DNA from: Ulva prolifera
Taxonomy: Eukaryota; Chlorophyta; Ulvophyceae; Ulvales; Ulvaceae
NCBI GenBank assembly: GCA_023078555.1
Contig: CM041203.1
Location: 2,433,481 to 2,497,480 of the forward strand
Length of the DNA: 64,000 nt
Direction: 5' to 3'
The notes under the pieces are model-generated. The model made no database searches, had not been told where the DNA came from, and was given only the letters and a program-made list of their open reading frames with translations. The position numbers were made by a program, and so were the translations under genes. Below are positions 56,600 through 64,000 of this stretch, piece after piece (within the stretch, counting starts at the first letter, position 1; each line of letters starts with the position of its first letter).

Positions 56600-57460
56600 G
56601 CTTTTGTCTTGGGCGCTTCACCCGATTCTGACCCTTCAACCTGCACAGAATCTCCTGTCGCCATATGTGCGCATTACGCTGTCCGAGTCCAGCGCCACGC
56701 ACGTCGCGACGAAGAAGAAAAGAAGCGGTGCACCCATGCTGGCATACATATGTCCGTTCCTGCCATCTTACATAGTGGCCCCTGCGTTGCAATCGCACAC
56801 GCTGTCGAAGTACCCGAGTATCTGAACAGCAGAATCCTCATTACGTGTGTGTGTGTGTGGCACACACTGCGTGCTCAAGGCACATTTCGCAAATCAAATC
56901 TGGAGCTGTCCCGACTCTTCATCATGGCTGACGTTGGCTCATCCCATGCGCTGGCGCCGGGGCTTGTTCTTCATCATTGATCTCAACGCTGAGAACATCA
57001 GTTCGCTACGCGCGAGGCGCGAGGTTCTTGTCGCGATGAACGTTGCTCGCAATATGCCATTCAGGAGACTTTGTCGCCGAGGAGCTGCCGGGACTTGTCA
57101 GTCGCATGCCCAGGCAGAATGGCAGCGGCGGTCTCCACAGCCGTGCACATACGCCTTGTACGTTTGCCGTGTCAAACAAAATAATGCAGAGATGTGGTCG
57201 ACTGGTGGTTTCGGGCTGTTCAGTGATCTTCACGCATGCTATCGAACATGTGCAGCTATGTGCCACTTCACAGCCGCAATGCAGAAGGCCAAATCACATG
57301 ACACCAGGGCTGCGCACGCTCCACCTCAAGTCGCACAGAAGGTGCCAGGCTGCGTTCCTGCTTCAGCTTCATGCACCGCAGTTGCATGGCCGAACCGATG
57401 CCATCGGTGTGTTAGGGATAGCTGCCGCCATGATCAGTCAGGACTCATCACTTGACTGAG
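56600..57460 (+). pseudogene. Gene X-related relic
   Basis: Readable islands in different frames are LHSGPCVAIAHAVEVPEYLN (56770-56830), MADVGSSHALAPGLVLHH (56924-56980) and SGDFVAEELPGLVSRMP (about 57060-57110). They match in order the relic at 63.0-63.5 kb (MHSGPYIAIADAFGVSEYRK, MAVTDSSHVLASSLFLVHDH) and gene X (IMAATG..VDDHSAE, SSNFCEELAAHM). Frames change several times, so it is decayed. Confidence 0.5.
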
Positions 57461-58479
57461 GCAGATGCGCAGCCACACCTCAACTCAGACCATCGAATTG
57501 CCTCTCACACCATTCACCCTCCGCCCCAACACATCCTCCCATGTACCAGCTCGTACGTAATCCCTATCAGTAGCCATCCCTCCCCACCCGCGCTGGTCGC
57601 TGCTGCGTCGATGGCCCCCCCTCCACTGCCAACTTCCCCTTCACCGTTGATCGCACCTACCCCGACAGTGCTCCCGATGCCGTCAGTCCCTCCATCACAG
57701 CAGCCCCCCTCCACCAGCCACCCCCACGGCCAGCCTCGCTGCAGCATGCTGCTCCCCTTCCCTCGATCAAACTCAAGACCCCCTCCCCCATCATCTTCGC
57801 TCACCTTCAGCGTACCTACTGCCGTGTAGTAGTGGCGCACAGCCCACCCCCTTTCTTGGCTCCACCGAGGACACGCGCAAGCCAAATATCAGCCCCACAG
57901 GCACAGCATCCGGAGGCATGTCCGCATCCTCTGGCCTGCCGCGCCTGCAAACGCGGCCACCTCCAGCCCCTCGCAAGGCGCGCCACCGCCTCCAGCGCCC
58001 ACGCATTCGCCGCAGCCACCAGCCATGGTGTTCCTGGCTCCACCGCCCGCGCGACCCTCACCACCTGCTGAGTCAGCTTGCACCCACCAGCCATGGCTGC
58101 ACTACCACCCACGTCACCACCTTGACCGCCTTCCCGCCACCTCCTCCACCACCTACTTCGCACCCTCACGCCCTAGAAGACCGTGAGCTGAATGTGGCGA
58201 CACCCTTGCGCGCCTGGACAGCGCTCAGACCATCGGCCGACGCGCTGCGCTCCGCCGCTGCAGCACAAACCCTCGCGCGAGGCGGCTTTCGTGGCGGCAG
58301 AGCTTGTGTGCTACAAGTGCAAATGCGGCAAGGCGGGCAGCACCGTGAAAGAAGCAAGCAGATCGTGGCGGCAGAGCTTGTGTGCGGGCCCGCTGCTGCA
58401 GCTGCAGGCAGGTTGCTTTGTTGCGCGCGTAGTGCACAGCGCGGACGTCGGCTCTTGATCTCTGCGGCACCATGGCCCT
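57461..58479. other. Pro/Ser-rich low-complexity stretch, no firm gene
   Basis: A plus-strand frame at 57452-57829 is rich in Pro and Ser (PPLPTSPSPLIAPTPTVLPM). Further plus-strand frames to 58200 are also proline-rich because the DNA is C-rich. The word GGCGGCAGAGCTTGTGTG is repeated at about 58294 and 58368. Without a splice model or a recognised domain I do not call a gene. Confidence 0.35.
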
Positions 58480-58760
58480 GGTGCACTGCAGTGGGTTTCA
58501 TATCTAGATATATCAATGCCACTGCAGGTGTGTGGGCAGCCGGACACTGCCAGCACGCGGTGCCATGCTTATGGCCTCCAGGAAGCAGGCTTTACTGGCA
58601 TTGCCAAGGCCATCAACGACCCACCGCATTCAACTTGCATTGGACTCGCTACACAGGGTACCCTGGAACACGTGCGCTCACACAAGTGATTCCCTGGCGC
58701 TGTTAGAAGGCAACGGCTGGACTATTACGTAAACGGTCATCACGAGCTCGAAGCGGCGGT
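58480..58760. repeat. Segment homologous to the right flank of the array
   Basis: Matches the reverse complement of 31995-32330. Shared words are GTGGGCAGCCGGACA, GCCAGCACG, CATTGCCAAGGC and GGCGTTGCT.TGTGGCTCGG. This fixes the ancestral sequence next to the Pro-rich gene's 3' end. Confidence 0.65.
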
Positions 58761-59690
58761 CCCTGGCGTTGCTCTGTGGCTCGGTGGTGACATGCATATG
58801 CAGCCCTGCATCCGGTGGAGCTTAAGTGCGGCCTCTGCGAACTGTCTGCGGCTACTGCTGAGGCTGCGCTCGGTGGCTCGTTCGTGACTTGCCGCTGAAG
58901 CTGCATATGCATGTGGCTGCGGGGGCGGTCCACGGCGCTGCATGCGAGGCAGAGCACCGGGGGGGCGCTGGGGACACCCATGAACACGCGTCCGTCTGGG
59001 GATCTCCAGCTGACAGGACCGTCAGCTCGACACCAGCAGCACGGCGAGAGAGCCCGCGGCAGCATGCGTGCGTGTCGGGCTGCAGCTGGCGGCGGGGGAG
59101 AGCGTGGGCGTTCGCCAGCAGTCAGCGGCGGGGGAAGTGTGGTGGGCGGGGGCGGCGTGAAAACCTGAGGGCCGAGCGGGGCCTAGGCCTGTGGTGGGGT
59201 AGTTGGCGGCGGCTGTGCGGGAGGGGGGACTTCCGTACGGGACATACACCTGGGTCCGCAGTGGCGACGGCGTCTCATGCTCAGATCTTGTGGCACGATC
59301 ATGATCATGATGGATCTTCGGTGCCTGAGGTGGCGGCGGGGGCACGGACACGGACACGGCGGCCTCACCCCCGGCAGCCACAGGCGGGGCACCATGCGCG
59401 TTGAACAAACCGGTGCTTACGAACGCATCGGCGCCTGTGGGGCGCCCCATGTCATTGCTTTGATCGTGATGCGCAGTCGCGCATCCTCACATCTGGTGGC
59501 GACGACTCCGGCAGCGTGTGGCTCCGCTGCCGGAGTCGCCGCCAACATGCACGCGTGTTGGGGTGGGAAGGGGCTGGCGTGGGGCTTTGCCGACTGCAAG
59601 GAGTAGGACTCTAGATCTCATCTTCCTGCAGCATCGCCGGGATCTGGCGGACATCGTGCATCGTGCAGATCGAGCTGAACAACCGAGGCA
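58740..59690 (-). pseudogene. Arg/Gly- and Pro-rich protein homologue at the second locus, decayed
   Basis: Minus-strand islands follow the order of the array protein: RLFSSICTMHDVRQIPAML at the start (59690-59615, then a stop), LLLAVGKAPRQ (array: LLRAAGKALRC), a Pro-rich stretch with SEHETPSPLRTQVYVPYGSP (array: SKHETPSPQKPEYIPRPPSA) and ARPSGFHAAP, then KLHRMQGCICMSPPSHRATP (array: KIHRMQGCMPPPSHTATP). The frame changes between islands. It stands divergent to the collagen-like gene at 60.8 kb, exactly as in the array. Confidence 0.7.
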
Positions 59691-59814
59691 CATGTGACAG
59701 CACCTTACCTAAATCAGATCGAATTCGATCGTCGACCATCATGATGTGTTCCATGAACAGCAAGTATGCCGAACCAACGCATATTTGCGCAACCGGCCAT
59801 GCGTGATCATGCAA

Positions 59815-60782
59815 CTTAAAGCTGGTGCTAGCATACTGTACTATAGTATACTAGTGGTGCAGGAGGCGGACGTGTACATGGTAAGGCTTCAGCGAGCAAC
59901 TTCCCTATCGAAGCCATCACTCGATCGCTACTAGGTTGCATCTCGAGTTTGGCAATGACATCATACGGCCGTATGGCGAGATGATGTCCCGAGAGTCTCT
60001 AGAGACTGCAATAGCTATTGCATACAATAGCTATTGCAATCAATGCCGCCTTGATGGAACAAAGCAGCGAGTGCTTCTACTTCTGCTATTTCAAGATAGC
60101 GTGCTGATGCATATGTGTGAATGGCGGCGGCAGCTGGTAGCATTTCGGAGTCGACGGAGTCGTGGCAGCACATGTAGGGTTCAAAGTTGGAGGAAGCACC
60201 TGCAGAATATACATGGCGATAGAGAGCGAACAATTATCGCTCGCGGATCACTGCCCCTGACAACTGCCTGCTGGCCGTGATAAGCACTGCGTTGAGGCCT
60301 GCAATCATTGTCCCGCATTTTCGCTTGGTGCCTCCAGCTGCAGTCTCTCGCGATCGAGGTGACATCGAACTACACGACGCCGGCCGTGTAGTATGTCACA
60401 TACCTTATGCGCTTCATATGCATGCCGAAGTCATCACTACAGCCACCTGAAAGTTGTGTGCATGATGCAGATACAACGTTACTACGTAGTATACCGCTGA
60501 GATCTGTCGACACATCGAGGTGAATCTACGCAGTGTGAACGACATGGCATTCGACGCGTCGTACATTGCGTGGCCGCAGTCTACGAAGCCGTGCACGAAC
60601 TAGTCTGCGCTCATTCCTACGCAGCCCAGCCCCCCGATCCACTATATAAGCACGCACAACGGCCACAGGCAACACTAGCAACCCAAAGTCTGCAAAGAAA
60701 CTGTTGTCGAAGACTCACTCCAGCCCCCAAGATAAAAATTCTCACCGTTCCACGCAGTACTACTTCCAGAATCGACATCACC
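59815..60782. promoter_or_regulatory. Region between the divergent genes at the second locus
   Basis: Toward the collagen-like gene it has GTCGACACATCGAGGTGAATC near 60507-60525 and TATATAAG at 60643-60650, about 133 nt before the first possible ATG. Both are at positions like those in the array. Near 59990-60040 several perfect short palindromes cluster (AGTCTCTAGAGACT, TGCAATAGCTATTGCA, the latter nearly twice). Confidence 0.55.
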
Positions 60783-62151
60783 ATGGCTATGTACGCCCCT
60801 ACCAACGGCTCGACAGGTACCATGGCATTCGCACGCGTCGATGCTGCTTCAGCCGCATGTCGTGACACTCCAGCTCGTGTGCAGGATCTACGCAACAGGC
60901 CCGATGCCCACCCACATCACCGCCGTGGGCCCGGTGAAGACTGCAGCCGACCTCAAGGCCGAGAACGACTGCGACGACGAGCTTCTGCTGATTGCCTCCT
61001 ACCTCCACTGGCAGCTCGACGTTAATGCGAAGGAGTTCATCCCACGAGTCGAAGGCGAAGGCAACGAAGGGCTGAGGGGTGACGAGGGTGACGAGGGCAA
61101 CGAAGGGGCGAAGGGTGACGAGGGCAGCCAGGGAAACGAAGGGGCAAAGGGTGATGAGGGCAGCCAGGGTGATGAGGGCAACGAAGGGGTGAAGGGTGAC
61201 GAGGGCAACACAGGGCTGAGGGGTGACGAGGGTGGCGAGGGCAACGAAGGGGTGAAGGGTGACGAGGGCAGCCAGGGAAACGAAGGGGCAAAGGGTGATG
61301 AGGGCAGCCAGGGTGATGAGGGCAACGAAGGGGTGAAGGGTGACGAGGGTAATGAAGGCAACGAAGGGGTGAAGGGTGGCAAGGGTGGCAAGGACAACGA
61401 AGGGGCGAAGGCAGATGAGGGCAACACAGGGCTGAGGGGTGACGAGGGTGGCGAGGGCAACGAGGGCAACGAAGGGGTGAAGGGTGACGAGGGTGTTGAA
61501 GGCAACGAAGGAATGAATGGTGATGAGGGCAACAAAGGGCTGAGGGGTGACGAGGGTGGCAAGGGCAACGAAGGGGTGCAGGGTGATGATGGTGGCGAGG
61601 GTGACAAGGGCGACGCAGGGGTGAATGGTATCAAAGGCAATGTGTATGCCAGCAGTGTGTATGAGGCCAAGGTAGCATGGCCCGGCTCTGGCAGTGAAAA
61701 GTCGAGTGAAATTCATGTGGCCACGCTGTGTGGTGTGCCGCTGCAGAGTCCGAGGGGTTCAGTCTCTACAGCCTGCAGCAGTGGTAGTGGGCAGATTGAC
61801 ACCATCTGTGGAGTGCCCCTGTTCGGTAGCATTTCCGCCTCGAGCGCAAGTGATAGTGGGCAGATTGATAGCATCTGCAGAGTTCCACTGTTCGGGAGGT
61901 CCTCCAGTTTGAGTGCTGGTGATAGTGGCCAGATCGACACCATCTGTGGAGTGCCGCTGTTCAGGTGCCCCGCCGAGCCTTGTGCTGGCACCAACGGACC
62001 ACTGCCAGTTGGGGATATTCTTGGCATTCCAGTGTTTGGGGCAGGATACAAGGCCGCTCGGGTGGAGGGCCAGGTTGACTACGAGGGGGGCCCCACTGTC
62101 TTTGATGCCAGGATCGAGGAGGCCATAGCTACGCACTTCCCGCATCTGTGA
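60783..62151 (+). CDS. Collagen-like protein with ICGVPLF-repeat C-terminal domain, second locus, intact
   Basis: Start at ATG 60783 (MAMYAPTNGS) or the in-frame ATG 60822 (MAFAR). A 37-nt intron (60837-60873, GTCGATG...CTCCAG) then joins to LVCRIYATGPM, as in the array genes. Residues then run: N-terminal charged block with DDELLLIASYLHWQLD; about 65 Gly-X-Y triplets (61054-61638) dominated by GDE, GNE, GVK and GAK, with two glycine substitutions (DNE, ADE); then 170 residues holding one HVATLCGVPL, three QID(S/T)IC.VPLF repeats, the GDILGIPVFGAGYKAARVEG block and the AIATHFPHL end. No signal peptide is seen. It is longer than the array version (two more ICGVPLF repeats and about twice the collagen length). 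Function unknown; a trimeric rod is expected from the repeat. Confidence 0.82.
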
Positions 62152-62940
62152 TGTATAGGAAACTGCTGTAACAGGAAACACATTACCACTGACCACGCTT
62201 CCGGCGCAATCACCTACTGTCCCAGCCTGATTGTCATGCGGACTGACTTGATCTGCTGCATCCCCATCGTAATGCGAGTATGCAAAATCCCCGTCACTGG
62301 CAAGCTCACTGGCAGCAGCTCCGCTGTGCTCCATTCCCGTGTGCGATAGTCGAGTCTACAGCATGGGCTGCTATGCAGAGGATGGCTGCTCTACATCTCG
62401 AAGAAACATACGATGGAGATGGACTCGCGTGCCAGGATTTGACCTTGTGAACCTGCATGGTATGATTGGCATCATGTTGGCAAGTTTGTAGTGCGCACAT
62501 TACAGCAATGAATCTGAAAGGTCTTGTTTGCATTACTCTGCGCTCCCTGATGGTAGCATAAACAACAAGGACTCACATGCTTGATGAACGAAAAATATGA
62601 TTTCCAGTCAGTATGCTAGTGTCCTGATATTACTTTCCCTCACTGACCTGGACGACTGTTTGATTATGACTAGCATATGGACACGAAGTCCGCTTGCTTC
62701 CCCGTCGTGTGCAGTCAAATGGCTAGAACGAGGAACGGAGCCTGTCGATGATCACACAGAGCGCTGTTGCATATTGTCTTGTTCACAACAGCCAAGTGAC
62801 ACCTCACAAGTACAGCGAGTCGAGCACGAGCGTGCCTTCAGCTATCAGGAGCAGGCCTCGGCCACGCTGGCCCGCCCTGTGGCAATCCACTACTCCACAG
62901 GCTAGGTAATAGACTAGGACTTAATTTGAAGCCGAAAAGT
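62152..62940. other. Downstream flank of the collagen-like gene
   Basis: The first ~250 bp are distantly similar to the flank after the array collagen-like genes (GTGATGT.TAG...CTGCTGTAA just after the stop, and TGATCTGCTGCATC near 62250). After that nothing is recognised until the gene X relic. Confidence 0.45.
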
Positions 62941-63620
62941 TTCACGAGCTGCATATTTCGCTACAGTCAGCAGAACACATGTATGCAGCAAGAGCATTGG
63001 TGCAATGATTGCTAAAGTTGTGCAGCGCATCAATGCAATGCCGACCGGCAGTACTACAGTGTTTACATTTTCGCGCCTCCTTATTGGATTTTCTAGAGCG
63101 CTTCAAGTTCGTCAACCTGGTTCGTACAAGAGAGTATCCCCTGTCGCCACGTGTTTGCATCCGACTCCGGCGCTACGCTCATCGCGACAAAGCCAAGAAA
63201 AAGTAGTCCAAGTGTGCACGCATGCCTGTCTCTGGCCCAGTTCCATGCATAGCGGCCCCTACATTGCCATTGCAGATGCGTTCGGAGTATCCGAGTATCG
63301 GAAATGCAGAATCCTCAGCGCAGAGGCAGACGTCTTAGGACGTGAGGCCTAAGGGCTTGTTTGCTGGTGGCATATTTTCATCTTCAGCTTTAAGCGTTTG
63401 ATTGTTGCCCTGTGATGGCTGTGACTGATTCATCTCATGTGCTTGCTTCATCGCTGTTTCTGGTCCATGATCACAACGCAGAGTACTCCTTGTTACACTT
63501 CTTGGGAGTGACCATCTTCTGTCACGGTGCATGGTGCCGCTGGTTTATGCCATGTGCTTGTTTCGATTCAGCGTCTCATTCTGGAGCACAGCACATACGA
63601 AAGGTTTAGGTTGCTGCAGA
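62941..63620 (+). pseudogene. Gene X-related relic at the second locus
   Basis: Matches the relic at 56.6-57.1 kb (CCTGTCGCCA, GCGCTACGC, ATAGCGGCCCCT, ATCCGAGTAT) and gene X. Islands are MHSGPYIAIADAFGVSEYRK and MAVTDSSHVLASSLFLVHDH. Its place downstream of the collagen-like gene, in the same direction, mirrors the array unit. It lacks a continuous frame. Confidence 0.5.
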
Positions 63621-64000
63621 CACAGCGTATGAACGACAGTCAGCTTTGCCAAGTGAAGTAGGCAGGTGCTCGCCAACCCCTGAAATGTTTGGGTGAGGAG
63701 CTCGTAAGGCATGATGTAGGCTCGTGGGCCCAGGCAATTTGGCAGCAATGTGTTCGCAGTCATGCTGGCAGGCCCTGCATGGATCGACTCGATGCGGATG
63801 TCAACTGAGACGTACGTAGTGAATCTATGATCTGCACCGTTTTGTTGCACTGCACACGTCAACTGCTGAATGCAACCAGCTGAACACTTGCACCATGTGC
63901 TCCGAACCTCCGTGCTCCGAAAAAAACTACCCACGCAGCCAGCTGCTGTTCCGTCTAGCTTGGCGTGTTTTGAAAGCTCTGCAGATCAACAACCAACGTC
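63621..64000. other. Right end of window, nothing recognised
   Basis: A 129-codon minus-strand frame (63545-63934) has no recognisable motif and no splice partners. I see no repeat match to the rest of the window. Confidence 0.3.

Noticed and set aside
57918-58706. 262-codon plus-strand frame
   Set aside because: C-rich composition keeps stops rare. No motif was seen, and its right part runs in a different frame from the segment conserved with 31995-32330.
1-64000. Dinoflagellate assignment from trans-spliced leader or other lineage marker
   Set aside because: I did not find a spliced-leader gene sequence or telomere repeat. A single GC-AG intron and the GTGCG donors are suggestive of several algal groups and not decisive.

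Overview
The window is eukaryotic nuclear DNA, most likely from a microalga or other protist. The recognisable genes are GC-rich exons split by small spliceosomal introns. Donors are mostly GTGCG-type (GTGCGT, GTGCGC, GTGCCT, GTGTGC, one apparent GC donor) and acceptors are mostly TGCAG. The phosphoserine aminotransferase is of the plant-like eukaryotic type. I see no bacterial operons, rRNA, convincing tRNA, CRISPR array or telomere repeat. The lineage (green alga, dinoflagellate, stramenopile or other) cannot be settled from this sequence alone.

Left end (0.5-7.8 kb): the last four exons of a phosphoserine aminotransferase gene, then a complete six-exon sulfotransferase gene of 320 aa. Both are on the plus strand. 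The introns of the sulfotransferase carry short dispersed repeats.

8.8-32.0 kb: a tandem array of about 4.5 nearly identical 5,090-bp units. Each unit holds a divergent pair: a collagen-like (Gly-X-Y) protein gene on the minus strand and an Arg/Gly- and Pro-rich protein gene on the plus strand. They share a ~0.95-kb promoter region. Each full unit also holds a decayed copy of an unrecognised gene, called gene X here. The same three-part arrangement, far more diverged, occurs once at 58.5-63.6 kb in the opposite orientation, and a broken collagen-like copy sits at 48.3-49.3 kb. This collagen-like/Pro-rich gene-pair system is the most unusual content of the window.

33.5-41 kb: an old, large inverted duplication centred near 37.2 kb. 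Its outer arms (~1.4 kb each) are clearly homologous, part of a coding region is duplicated further in, and a pair of strand-skewed low-complexity patches lies inside. 42.2-45.0 kb: two minus-strand multi-exon genes of unknown function, gene Y (the C-terminal 321 aa is clear from four exons in phase) and the best-preserved gene X. 46.4-47.4 kb: a weak candidate for a membrane protein gene.

49.4-55 kb: a long non-LTR retrotransposon (LINE) with one uninterrupted 1,569-codon reading frame carrying an APE-type endonuclease and a reverse transcriptase with YADD. Its 3' end resembles a short dispersed repeat found elsewhere in the window. 55-64 kb: a gene-poor stretch with gene X relics, then the second collagen-like/Pro-rich locus, where the 60.8-62.15 kb collagen-like gene appears intact.
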